Assembly: GCF_029227915.1 (NCBI RefSeq)
Contig: NC_079882.1
Span: 15,264,501 to 15,328,500, forward strand
Direction: 5' to 3'
Length of the DNA stretch: 64,000 bases
DNA from: Hydractinia symbiolongicarpus
Lineage: Eukaryota; Cnidaria; Hydrozoa; Anthoathecata; Hydractiniidae
The position numbers and the translations under genes were made by a program. The notes beneath the pieces are model-generated. The model saw only the letters and a list, made by a program, of their open reading frames with translations, made no database searches and was not told the origin of the DNA. Of this stretch, positions 36,546-49,767 are shown in pieces; within the stretch, counting starts at the first letter, position 1, and each line of letters opens with the position of its first letter.

Positions 36546-38759
36546 GACTGCAAAAGGACATATTACAGCCTTTATAGGACTTTGCACGTAGTTAAGAGTG
36601 TTGTAAAGCAACGGCGCTAATGAAAACGACTTGGGACGTTGTAGCGCATTAAGACTGGAACGAAAAGTCCAATGGTAACCTGCACAGGCAGATGGAACCA
36701 CGTGATTTACGAGTGAGGCCTTTATTAGACTTCAAAAGGCCAAATTACAGCCTTTATAGGACTGTGCACGTAGTTAAGAGTGTTTTAAGGCAACTTAGCC
36801 AATGAAAACGACTTGGGACGTTGTAGCGCATTGAGACTGGAAGGACAAGGTCAATGGTAACCTGCACAGACAGGTGAAATCACGTGATTTACGTGTGAAA
36901 CCTTTATTAGACTGCAAAATGCCATATTACAGCCTTTATAGGACTGTGCACGTAGGTAAGAGTGTTCTAATGCAACGGTGCTAATGAAAAAGATTTGGGA
37001 CGTTGTAATGCATTTAGACTGGAAGGACTAGGCCAATGGTAACCTGCGCAGACAGGTGAAACCACGTGATTTACGTGTGAGGCCTTTATTAGACTGCAAA
37101 AGGCCATATTACAGCCTTTATAGGACTGTGCACGTGGTTAAGAGTGTTGTAAGGCAACAGCGATAATGAAAACAACTTGGGACGTTGTAGCGCATTGAGA
37201 CTGGAAGGAATAGTCCAATGGTAACCTGCGCAGACCGGTGAAACCACGTGATTACGTGTGAGGCCTTTATTAGACTGCAAAAGGCCATATTACAGCTTTT
37301 ATAGGACTGTGCACGTAGTTAAAAGTGTTGTAAAGCAACAGCGCTAATGAAAACGACTTGGGAGGTTGTAGCGCATTGAGACTGGAACGACAAGTCCAAT
37401 GGTAACCTGCACAGGCAGATGGAACCACGTGATTTACGTGTGAGGCCTTTATTAGACTGCAAAACGCCAAATTACAGTCTTTATAGGACTGTGCACGTAC
37501 TTAAGAGTGTTGTAAGGCAACGGCGCCAATAAAAACGACTTGGGACGTTGTAGCGCATTGAGACTGGAAGGACTAGGTCAATGGTGACCTGCGCAGACCG
37601 GTGAAACCACGTGATTAACGTGTGAGGTCTTTATTAGACTGCAAAGGGCCATATTACAGCCTTTATAGGACTGTGCACGTAGTTAAGAGTGTCTTAAGGC
37701 AACGGCGCTAATGAAAACGACTTGAGACGTTGTAGCACATTGAGACTGGAAGGATTAGGCCAATGGTAACCTGCGCAGGCATGTGAAACCACGTGATTTA
37801 CGTATGAGGCCTTTATTAGACTGCAAAAGGCCATATTACAGCCTTTATAGGACTATGCAGGTAGTTAAGAGAGTTCTAAGACCACGGCGCTAAGGAAAAC
37901 CACTTGGGACGTGGTAGCGAATTGAGACTGGAACGACAAGTCCAATGGTAACCTGCACAGGCAGATGGAACCACGTGATTTACGAGTGAGGCCTTTATTA
38001 GACTTCAAAAGGCTAAATTACAGCCTTTATAGGACTGTGCACGTAGTTAAGAGTGTTGTAAAGCTACGGTGCTAATGAAAACTACTTGGGACGTTGTAGT
38101 ACATTGAGACTGGAAGGACTAGACTAATGGTAACCTGCGCAGGCAGGTGAAACCACGTGATTTACGTGTGAGGCCTTTATTAGACTGCAAAAGGCCAAAT
38201 TACAGTGTTTATAGGACTGTGCACGTACTTAAGAGTGTTGTAAGGCAACGGCGCTAATGAAAACGACTTGGGACGTTGTAGCGCATTGAGACTGAAAGGA
38301 CTAGGTCAATGGTAACCTACGCAGACAGGTGAAACCACGTGATTTACGTGTGAGGCCTTTATTAGACTGCAAAAGGCCCTATTACAGCCTTTATAGGACT
38401 GTGCAGGTAGTTAAGAGTGTTCTTAGGCCACGCGCTAAGGAAAACCACTTGGGAAGTTGTAGCGCATTGAGACTGGAAGGACTAGGACAATGGTGACCTG
38501 CGCAGACCGGTGAAACCACGTGATTAACGTGTGAGGCCTTTATTAGACTGCAAAGGGCCATATTACAGCCTTTATAGGACTGTGCACGTAGTTAAGAGTG
38601 TCTTAAGGCAACGGCGCTAATGAAAACAACTTGAGACGTTGTATCACATTGAGACTGGAAGGAATAGTCCAATGGTAACCTGCGCAGGCAGATGGAACCA
38701 CGTGATTTACGTGTGAGGCCTTTATTAGACTGCAAAAGGACATATTACAGCCTTTATAG

Positions 38760-41700
38760 GACTGTGCACGTAGTTAAGAGTGTCTTAAGGCAACGGCGCT
38801 AATGAAAACAACTTGAGACGTTGTATCACATTGAGACTGGAACGACAAGTCCAATGGTAACCTGCACAGGCAGATGGAACCACGTGATTTACGAGTGAGG
38901 CCTTTATTAGACTTCAAAAGGCCAAATTACAGCCTTTATAGGACTGTGCACGTAGTTAAGAGTGTTTTAAGGCAACTTTGCCAATGAAAACGACTTGGGA
39001 CGTTGTAGCGCATTGAGACTGGAACGACAAGTCCAATGGTAACCTGCACAGGCAGATGGAACCACGTGATTTACGTGTGAGGCCTTTATTAGACTGCAAA
39101 GGGCCATATTACAGCCTTTATAGGACTGTGCACGTAGTTAAGAGTGTTGTAAAGCAACGGCGCTAATGAAAACGACTTGGGACGTTGTAGCGCATTGAGA
39201 CTGGAACGACAAGTCCAATGGTAACCTGCACAGGCAGATTGAACCACGTGATTTACGAGTGAGGCCTTTATTAGACTTCAAAAGGCCAAATTACAGCCTT
39301 TATAGGACTGTGCACGTAGTTAAGAGTGTTTTAAGGCAACTTCGCCAATGAAAACGACTTGGGACGTTGTAGCGCATTGAGACTGGAAGGACAAGGTCAA
39401 TGGTAACCTGCACAGACAGGTGAAACCACGTGATTTACGTGTGAAGCCTTTATTAGACTGCAAAATGCCATATTACAGCCTTTATAGGACTGTGCACGTA
39501 GGTAAGAGTGTTCTAATGCAACGGCGCTAATGAAAAAGATTTGGGACGTTGTAATGCATTTAGACTGGAAGGACTAGGCCAATGGTAACCTGCGCAGACA
39601 GGTGAAACCACGTGATTTACGTGTGACGCTTTTATTAGACTGCAAAAGGCCATATTACAGCCTTTATAGGACTGTGCACGTGGTTAAGAGTGTTGTAAGG
39701 CAACAGCGATAATGAAAACAACTTGGGACGTTGAAGCGCATTGAGACTGGAAGGAATAGTCCAATGGTAACCTGCGCAGACCGGTGAAACCACGTGATTA
39801 CGTGTGAGGCCTTTATTAGACTGCAAAAGGCCATATTACAGCTTTTATAGGACTGTGCACGTAGTTAAAAGTGTTGTAAAGCAACAGCGCTAATGAAAAC
39901 GACTTGGGAGGTTGTAACGCATTGAGACTGGAACGACAAGTCCAATGGTAACCTGCACAGGCAGATGGGACCACGTGATTTACGTGTGAGGCCTTTATTA
40001 GACTGCAAAAGGCCAAATTACAGTCTTTATAGGACTGTGCACGTACTTAAGAGTGTTGTAAGGCAACAGCGCCAATGAAAACGACTTGGGACGTTGTAGC
40101 GCATTCAGACTGGAAGGACTAGGTCAATGGTGACCTGCGCAGACCGGTGAAACCACGTGATTAACGTGTGAGGCCTTTATTAGACTGCAAAGGGCCATAT
40201 TACAGCCTTTATAGGACTGTGCACGTAGTTAAGACTGTCTTAAGGCAACGGCGCTAATGAAAACGACTTGAGACGTTGTAGCACATTGAGACTGGAAGGA
40301 TTAGGCCAATGATAACCTGCGCAGGCATGTGAAACCACGTGATTTACGTATGAGGCCTTTATTAGACTGCAAAAGGCCATATTACAGCCTTTATAGGACT
40401 GTGCAGGTAGTTAAGAGAGTTCTAAGACCACGGCGCTAAGGAAAACCACTTGGAACGTTGTAGTGCATTGAGACTGTAAGGACTAGGTCAATGGTAACCT
40501 ACGCAGACAGGTGAAACCACGTGATTTACGTGTGAGGACTTTATTAGACTGCAAAAGGCCATATTACAGCCTTTATAGGACTGTGCATGTAGTTAAGTGT
40601 GTTGTAAAGCTACGGTGCTAATGAAAACGACTTGGGACGTTGTAGCGCATTGAGACGGGAAGGACTAGGTCAATGGTAACTTACGCAGACAGGTGAAACC
40701 ACGTGATTTACGTGTGAGGCCTTTATTAGACTGCAAAAGGCCCTATTACAGCCTTTATAGGACTGTGCAGGTAGTTAAGAGTGTTCTTAGGCCACGCGCT
40801 AAAGAAAACCACTGGGGAAGTTGTAGCGCATTGAGACTGGAAGGACTAGGACAATGGTGACCTGCGCAGACCGGTGAAACCACGTGATTACGTGTGAGGC
40901 CTTTATTAGACTGCAAAAGGCCATATTACAGCTTTTATAGGACTGTGCACGTAGTTAAAAGTGTTGTAACGCAACAGCGCTAATGAAAACGACTTGGGAG
41001 GTTGTAACGCATTGATACTGGAACGACAAGTCCAATGGTAACCTGCACAGGCAGATGGAACCACGTGATTTACGTGTGAGGCCTTTATTAGACTGCAAAA
41101 GGCCAAATTACAGTCTTTATAGGACTGTGCACGTACTTAAGAGTGTTGTAAGGCAACGGCGCCAATGAAAACGACTTGGGACGTTGTAGCGCATTGAGAC
41201 TGGAAGGACAAGGTCAATGGTAACCTGCACAGACAGGTGAAACCACGTGATTTACGTGTGAAGCCTTTATTAGACTTCAAAAGGCCAAATTACAGCCTTT
41301 ATAGGACTGTGCACGTAGGTAAGAGTGTTCTAATGCAACGGCGCTAATGAAAAAGATTTGGGACGTTGTAATGCATTTAGACTGGAAGGACTAGGCCAAT
41401 GGTAACCTGCGCAGACAGGTGAAACCACGTGATTTACGTGTGACGCTTTTATTAGACTGCAAAAGGCCATATTACAGCCTTTATAGGACTGTGCACGTGG
41501 TTAAGAGTGTTGTAAGGCAACAGCGATAATGAAAACAACTTGGGACGTTGAAGCGCATTGAGACTGGAAGGAATAGTCCAATGGTAACCTGCGCAGACCG
41601 GTGAAACCACGTGATTACGTGTGAGGCCTTTATTAGACTGCAAAAGGCCATATTACAGCTTTTATAGGACTGTGCACGTAGTTAAAAGTGTTGTAAAGCA

Positions 41701-44700
41701 ACAGCGCTAATGAAAACGACTTGGGAGGTTGTAACGCATTGAGACTGGAACGACAAGTCCAATGGTAACCTGCACAGGCAGATGGGACCACGTGATTTAC
41801 GTGTGAGGCCTTTATTAGACTGCAAAAGGCCAAATTACAGTCTTTATAGGACTGTGCACGTACTTAAGAGTGTTGTAAGGCAACGGCGCCAATGAAAACG
41901 ACTTGGGACGTTGTAGCGCATTCAGACTGGAAGGACTAGGTCAATGGTGACCTGCGCAGACCGGTGAAACCACGTGATTAACGTGTGAGGCCTTTATTAG
42001 ACTGCAAAGGGCCATATTACAGCCTTTATAGGACTGTGCACGTAGTTAAGACTGTCTTAAGGCAACGGCGCTAATGAAAACGACTTGAGACGTTGTAGCA
42101 CATTGAGACTGGAAGGATTAGGCCAATGATAACCTGCGCAGGCATGTGAAACCACGTGATTTACGTATGAGGCCTTTATTAGACTGCAAAAGGCCATATT
42201 ACAGCCTTTATAGGACTGTGCAGGTAGTTAAGAGAGTTCTAAGACCACGGCGCTAAGGAAAACCACTTGGAACGTTGTAGTGCATTGAGACTGTAAGGAC
42301 TAGGTCAATGGTAACCTACGCAGACAGGTGAAACCACGTGATTTACGTGTGAGGACTTTATTAGACTGCAAAAGGCCATATTACAGCCTTTATAGGACTG
42401 TGCACGTAGTTAAGTGTGTTGTAAAGCTACGGTGCTAATGAAAACGACTTGGGACGTTGTAGCGCATTGAGACGGGAAGGACTAGGTCAATGGTAACTTA
42501 CGCAGACAGGTCAAACCACGTGATTTACGTGTGAGGCCTTTATTAGACTGCAAAAGGCCCTATTACAGCCTTTATAGGACTGTGCAGGTAGTTAAGAGTG
42601 TTCTTAGGCCACGCGCTAAGGAAAACCACTGGGGAAGTTGTAGCGCATTGAGACTGGAAGGACTAGGACAATGGTGACCTGCGCAGACCGGTGAAACCAC
42701 GTGATTAACGTGTGAGGCCTTTATTAGACTGCTAAGGGCCATATTACAGACTTTATAGGACTGTGCACGTACTTAAGAGTGTCTTAAGGCAACGGCGCTA
42801 ATGAAAACAACTTGAGACGTTGTATCACATTGAGACTGGAAGGAATAGTCCAATGGTAACCCGCGCAGGCAGATGGAACCACGTGATTTACGTGGGAGGC
42901 CTTTATTAGACTGCAAAAGGACATATTACAGCCTTTATAGGACTGTGCACGTAGTTAAGAGTGTTGTAAAGCAACGGCGCTAATGAAAACGACTTGGGAC
43001 GTTGTAGCGCATTGAGACTGGAACAACAAGTCCAATGGTAACCTGCACAGGCAGATGGAACCACGTGATTTACGAGTGAGGGCTTTATTAGACTTCAAAA
43101 GGCCAAATTACAGCCTTTATAGGACTGTGCACGTAGTTAAGAGTGTTCTAAGGCAACTTCGCCAATGAAAACGACTTGGGACGTTGTAGCGCATTGAGAC
43201 TGGAAGGACTAGGTCAATGGTAACCTGCACAGACAGGTGAAACCACGTGATTTACGTGTGAAGCCTTTATTAGACTGCAAAATGCCATATTACAGCCTTT
43301 ATAGGACTGTGCACGTAGGTAAGAGTGTTCTAATGCAACGGCGCTAATGAAAAAGATTTGGGACGTTGTAATGCATTTAGACTGGAAGGACTAGGCCAAT
43401 GGTAACTTGCGCAGACAGGTGAAACCACGTGATTTACGTGTGAGGCTTTTATTAGACTGCAAAAAGCCATATTACAGCCTTTATAGGACTGTGCACGTAG
43501 TTAAGAGTGTTGTAAAGCTACGGTGCTAATGAAAACGACTTGGGACGTTGTAGTATATTGAGACTGGAAGGACTAGACCAATGGTAACCTGCGCAGGCGG
43601 GTGAAACCACGTGATTTACGTGTGAGGCCTTTATTAGACTGCAAAAGGCCAAAGTACAGTCTTTATAGGACTGTGCACGTACTTAAGAGTGTTGTAAGGC
43701 AACGGCGCTAATGAAAACGACTTGGGACGTTGTAGCGCATTAAGACTGGAAGGACTAGGTCAATGGTAACCTACGCAGACAGGTGAAACCACGTGATTTA
43801 CGTGTGAGGCCTTTATTAGACTGCAAAAGGCCATATTACAGCCTTTATAGGACTGTGCACGTAGTTAAGAGTGTTGTAAAGCTACGGTGCTAATGAAAAC
43901 GACTTGGGACGTTGTAGTATATTGAGACTGGAAGGACTAGACCAATGGTAACCTGCGCAGGCAGGTGAAACCACGTGATTTACGTGTGAGGCCTTTATTA
44001 GACTGCAACAGGCCAAAGTACAGTCTTTATAGGACTGTGCACGTACTTAAGAGTGTTGTAAGGCAACGGCGCTAATGAAAACGACTTGGGACGTTGTAGC
44101 GCATTGAGACTGGAAGGACGAGGTCAATGGTAACCTACGCAGACAGGTGAAACCACGTGATTTACGTGTGAGGCCTTTATTAGACTGCAAAAGGCCCTAT
44201 TACAGCCTTTATAGGACTGTGCAGGTAGTTAAGAGTGTTCTTAGGCCACGCGCTAAGGAAAACCACTTGGGAAGTTGTAGCGCATTGAGACTGGAAGGAC
44301 TAGGACAATGGTGACCTGCGCAGACCGGTGAAACCACGTGATTAACGTGTGAGGCCTTTATTAGACTGCAAAGGACCATATTACAGCCTTTATAGGACTG
44401 TGCACGTAGTTAAGAGTGTCTTAAGGCAACGGCGCTAATGAAAACAACTTGAGACGTTGTATCACATTGAGACTGGAAGGAATAGTCCAATGGTAACCCG
44501 CGCAGGCAGATGGAACCACGTGATATACGTGTGAGGCCTTTATTAGACTGCAAAAGGACATATTACAGCCTTTATAGGACTGTGCACGTAGTTAAGAGTG
44601 TTGTAAAGCAACGGCGCTAATGAAAACGACTTGGGACGTTGTAGCGCATTGAGACTGGAACAACAAGTCCAATGGTAACCTGCACAGGCAGATGGAACCA

Positions 44701-47700
44701 CGTGATTTACGAGTGAGGCCTTTATTAGACTTCAAAAGGCCAAATTACAGCCTTTATAGGACTGTGCACGTAGTTAAGAGTGTTCTAAGGCAACTTCGCC
44801 AATGAAAACGACTTGGGACGTTGTAGCGCATTGAGACTGGAAGGACTAGGTCAATGGTAACCTGTACAGACAGGTGAAACCACGTGATTTACGTGTGAAG
44901 CCTTTATTAGACTGCAAAATGCCATATTACAGCCTTTATAGGACTGTGCACGTAGGTAAGAGTGTTCTAATGCAACGGCGCTAATGAAAAAGATTTGGGA
45001 CGTTGTAATGCATTTAGACTGGAAGGACTAGGCCAATGGTAACCTGCAGAAACAGGTGAAACCACGTGATTTACGTGTGAGGCTTTTATTAGACTGCAAA
45101 AGGCCATATTACAGCCTTTATAGGACTGTGCACGTAGTTAAGAGTGTGGTAAAGCTACGGTGCTAATGAAAACAACTTGAGACGTTGTATCACATTGAGA
45201 CTGGAAGGAATAGTCCAATGGTAACCCGCGCAGGCAGATGGAACCACGTGATTTACGTGTGAGGCCTTTATTAGACTTCAAAAGGCCAAATTACAGCCTT
45301 TATAGGACTGTGCACGTAGTTAAGAGTGTTCTAAGGCAACTTCGCCAATGAAAACGACTTGGGACGTTGTAGCGCATTGAGACTGGAAGGACTAGGTCAA
45401 TGGTAACCTGTACAGACAGGTGAAACCACGTGATTTACGTGTGAAGCCTTTATTAGACTGCAAAATGCCATATTACAGCCTTTATAGGACTGTGCACGTA
45501 GGTAAGAGTGTTCTAATGCAACGGCGCTAATGAAAACAACTTGAGACGTTGTATCACATTGAGACTGGAAGGAATAGTCCAATGGTAACCCGCGCAGGCA
45601 GATGGAACCACGTGATTTACGTGTGAGGCCTTTATTAGACTGCAAAAGGACATATTACAGCCTTTATAGGACTTTGCACGTAGTTAAGAGTGTTGTAAAG
45701 CAACGGCGCTAATGAAAACGACTTGGGACGTTGTAGCGCATTAAGACTGGAACGAAAAGTCCAATGGTAACCTGCACAGGCAGATGGAACCACGTGATTT
45801 ACGAGTGAGGCCTTTATTAGACTTCAAAAGGCCAAATTACAGCCTTTATAGGACTGTGCACGTAGTTAAGAGTGTTTTAAGGCAACTTAGCCAATGAAAA
45901 CGACTTGGGACGTTGTAGCGCATTGAGACTGGAAGGACAAGGTCAATGGTAACCTGCACAGACAGGTGAAATCACGTGATTTACGTGTGAAACCTTTATT
46001 AGACTGCAAAATGCCATATTACAGCCTTTATAGGACTGTGCACGTAGGTAAGAGTGTTCTAATGCAACGGTGCTAATGAAAAAGATTTGGGACGTTGTAA
46101 TGCATTTAGACTGGAAGGACTAGGCCAATGGTAACCTGCGCAGACAGGTAAAACCACGTGATTTACGTGTGAGGCCTTTATTAGACTGCAAAAGGCCATA
46201 TTACAGCCTTTATAGGACTGTGCACGTGGTTAAGAGTGTTGTAAGGCAACAGCGATAATGAAAACAACTTGGGACGTTGTAGCGCATTGAGACTGGAAGG
46301 AATAGTCCAATGGTAACCTGCGCAGACCGGTGAAACCACGTGATTACGTGTGAGGCCTTTATTAGACTGCAAAAGGCCATATTACAGCTTTTATAGGACT
46401 GTGCACGTAGTTAAAAGTGTTGTAAAGCAACAGCGCTAATGAAAACGACTTGGGAGGTTGTAGCGCATTGAGACTGGAACGACAAGTCCAATGGTAACCT
46501 GCACAGGCAGATGGAACCACGTGATTTACGTGTGAGGCCTTTATTAGACTGCAAAACGCCAAATTACAGTCTTTATAGGACTGTGCACGTACTTAAGAGT
46601 GTTGTAAGGCAACGGCGCCAATAAAAACGACTTGGGACGTTGTAGCGCATTGAGACTGGAAGGACTAGGTCAATGGTGACCTGCGCAGACCGGTGAAACC
46701 ACGTGATTAACGTGTGAGGTCTTTATTAGACTGCAAAGGGCCATATTACAGCCTTTATAGGACTGTGCACGTAGTTAAGAGTGTCTTAAGGCAACGGCGC
46801 TAATGAAAACGACTTGAGACGTTGTAGCACATTGAGACTGGAAGGATTAGGCCAATGGTAACCTGCGCAGGCATGTGAAACCACGTGATTTACGTATGAG
46901 GCCTTTATTAGACTGCAAAAGGCCATATTACAGCCTTTATAGGACTATGCAGGTAGTTAAGAGAGTTCTAAGACCACGGCGCTAAGGAAAACCACTTGGG
47001 ACGTGGTAGCGAATTGAGACTGGAACGACAAGTCCAATGGTAACCTGCACAGGCAGATGGAACCACGTGATTTACGAGTGAGGCCTTTATTAGACTTCAA
47101 AAGGCTAAATTACAGCCTTTATAGGACTGTGCACGTAGTTAAGAGTGTTGTAAAGCTACGGTGCTAATGAAAACTACTTGGGACGTTGTAGTACATTGAG
47201 ACTGGAAGGACTAGACTAATGGTAACCTGCGCAGGCAGGTGAAACCAAGTGATTTACGTGTGAGGCCTTTATTAGACTGCAAAAGGCCAAATTACAGTGT
47301 TTATAGGACTGTGCACGTACTTAAGAGTGTTGTAAGGCAACGGCGCTAATGAAAACGACTTGGGACGTTGTAGCGCATTGAGACTGAAAGGACTAGGTCA
47401 ATGGTAACCTACGCAGACAGGTGAAACCACGTGATTTACGTGTGAGGCCTTTATTAGACTGCAAAAGGCCCTATTACAGCCTTTATAGGACTGTGCAGGT
47501 AGTTAAGAGTGTTCTTAGGCCACGCGCTAAGGAAAACCACTTGGGAAGTTGTAGCGCATTGAGACTGGAAGGACTAGGACAATGGTGACCTGCGCAGACC
47601 GGTGAAACCACGTGATTAACGTGTGAGGCCTTTATTAGACTGCAAAGGGCCATATTACAGCCTTTATAGGACTGTGCACGTAGTTAAGAGTGTCTTAAGG

Positions 47701-47851
47701 CAACGGCGCTAATGAAAACAACTTGAGACGTTGTATCACATTGAGACTGGAAGGAATAGTCCAATGGTAACCTGCGCAGGCAGATGGAACCACGTGATTT
47801 ACGTGTGAGGCCTTTATTAGACTGCAAAAGGACATATTACAGCCTTTATAG
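38760..47851 (+). repeat. Large tandem duplication, copy 2 (9,092 bp)
   Basis: The match to copy 1 proceeds at offset 11,273 to the nested duplicate, then at 8,910, and at 9,092 after one extra monomer at 43651-43832. It ends where agtgtc (38784) meets agtgtt (47876). The numbers close: 11,273 - 2,363 + 182 = 9,092. Observed point differences include 33823 a to 42733 t, 32106 g to 41016 t, 37058 g to 46150 a and 38156 c to 47248 a. Confidence 0.9.
43651..43832 (+). repeat. One-monomer insertion in copy 2 of the large duplication
   Basis: The offset to copy 1 changes from 8,910 to 9,092 across this exact monomer. It is f-type (ccaaagtacagtc, cctacgcagac) with the private attaagactgg. Copy 1 passes at 34741 directly from ggcc to atattac, which copy 2 resumes at 43833. 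Confidence 0.85.
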
Positions 47852-48130
47852 GACTGTGCACGTAGTTAAGAGTGTTGTAAAGCAACGGCGCTAGTGAAAA
47901 CGAATTGGGACGTTGTAGCGCATTGAGACTGGAACAACAAGTCCAATGGTAACCTGCACAGGCAGATGGAACCACGTGATTTACGAGTGAGGGCTTTATT
48001 AGACTTCAAAAGGCCAAATTACAGCCTTTATAGGACTGTGCACGTAGTTAAGAGTGTTCTAAGGCAACTTCGCCAATGAAAACGACTTGGGACGTTGTAG
48101 CGCATTGAGACTGGATGGACTAGGTCAATG
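46494..48130 (+). repeat. 9-monomer tandem duplication, copy 1 (1637 bp)
   Basis: The segment from gtaacctgcaca at 46494 is repeated from 48131 and ends at 49767. Private markers keep the offset of 1637: gcaaaacgcc at 46551 and 48188, agactgaaagg at 47381 and 49018. Its left part overlaps the right end of the 9.1-kb copy 2, so it arose after, or together with, that duplication. Confidence 0.9.
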
Positions 48131-48183
48131 GTAACCTGCACAGGCAGATGGAACCACGTGATTTACGTGTGAGGCCTTTATTA
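48002..48183 (+). repeat. Chimeric monomer c/i at a duplication junction
   Basis: The c-type start (caacttcgcc, gactggatgg) is joined to an i-type end (cacaggcagatgg, acgtgtgagg). The fusion point coincides with the junction between the two 1637-bp copies. This is the expected product of unequal exchange within a monomer. Confidence 0.8.
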
Positions 48184-49767
48184 GACTGCAAAACGCCAAA
48201 TTACAGTCTTTATAGGACTGTGCACGTACTTAAGAGTGTTGTAAGGCAACGGCGCCAATAAAAACGACTTGGGACGTTGTAGCGCATTGAGACTGGAAGG
48301 ACTAGGTCAATGGTGACCTGCGCAGACCGGTGAAACCACGTGATTAACGTGTGAGGCCTTTATTAGACTGCAAAGGGCCATATTACAGCCTTTATAGGAC
48401 TGTGCACGTAGTTAAGAGTGTCTTAAGGCAACGGCGCTAATGAAAACGACTTGAGACGTTGTAGCACATTGAGACTGGAAGGATTAGGCCAATGGTAACC
48501 TGCGCAGGCATGTGAAACCACGTGATTTACGTATGAGGCCTTTATTAGACTGCAAATGGCCATATTACAGCCTTTATAGGACTGTGCAGGTAGTTAAGAG
48601 AGTTCTAAGACCACGGCGCTAAGGAAAACCACTTGGGACGTGGTAGCGAATTGAGACTGGAACGACAAGTCCAATGGTAACCTGCACAGGCAGATGGAAC
48701 CACGTGATTTACGAGTGAGGCCTTTATTAGACTTCAAAAGGCTAAATTACAGCCTTTATAGGACTGTGCACGTAGTTAAGAGTATTGTAAAGCTACGGTG
48801 CTAATGAAAACTACTTGGGACGTTGTAGTACATTGAGACTGGAAGGACTAGACTAATGGTAACCTGCGCAGGCAGGTGAAACCACGTGATTTACGTGTGA
48901 GGCCTTTATTAGACTGCAAAAGGCCAAATTACAGTGTTTATAGGACTGTGCACGTACTTAAGAGTGTTGTAAGGCAACGGCGCTAATGAAAACGACTTGG
49001 GACGTTGTAGCGCATTGAGACTGAAAGGACTAGGTCAATGGTAACCTACGCAGACAGGTGAAACCACGTGATTTACGTGTGAGGCCTTTATTAGACTGCA
49101 AAAGGCCCTATTACAGCCTTTATAGGACTGTGCAGGTAGTTAAGAGTGTTCTTAGGCCACGCGCTAAGGAAAACCACTTGGGAAGTTGTAGCGCATTGAG
49201 ACTGGAAGGACTAGGACAATGGTGACCTGCGCAGACCGGTGAAACCACGTGATTACCGTGTGAGGCCTTTATTAGACTGCAAAGGGCCATATTACAGCCT
49301 TTATAGGACTGTGCACGTAGTTAAGAGTGTCTTAAGGCAACGGCGCTAATGAAAACAACTTGAGACGTTGTATCACATTGAGACTGGAAGGAATAGTCCA
49401 ATGGTAACCTGCGCAGGCAGATGGAACCACGTGATTTACGTGTGAGGCCTTTATTAGACTGCAAAAGGACATATTACAGCCTTTATAGGACTGTGCACGT
49501 AGTTAAGAGTGTTGTAAAGCAACGGCGCTAATGAAAACGAATTGGGACGTTGTAGCGCATTGAGACTGGAACAACAAGTCCAATGGTAACCTGCACAGGC
49601 AGATGGAACCACGTGATTTACGAGTGAGGGCTTTATTAGACTTCAAAAGGCCAAATTACAGCCTTTATAGGACTGTGCACGTAGTTAAGAGTGTTCTAAG
49701 GCAACTTCGCCAATGAAAACGACTTGGGACGTTGTAGCGCATTGAGACTGGATGGACTAGGTCAATG
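48131..49767 (+). repeat. 9-monomer tandem duplication, copy 2 (1637 bp)
   Basis: Repeats the previous unit. The junction falls in a c/i chimeric monomer (48002-48183), where a c-type start with gagactggatgg passes to gcacaggcagatgg. At the right end the same gactggatgg continues instead as gcacagacaggtg, its ordinary c-type ending. Confidence 0.9.

Larger units (their letters stand above)
27487..38759 (+). repeat. Large tandem duplication, copy 1 (11,273 bp, 62 monomers)
   Basis: 27487-28738 matches 38760-40011 at an offset of exactly 11,273 bp. The second copy starts where the first ends, so this is a direct tandem duplication. The breakpoint lies in the stretch that is identical in both, about 27468-27510 and 38741-38783: to the left ggccat differs from ggacat, to the right the copies agree. 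Copy 1 contains a nested duplicate (28738-29841 and 31101-32204) that copy 2 has only once. Spot checks show very few substitutions between the copies, which suggests a recent event. Confidence 0.9.
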
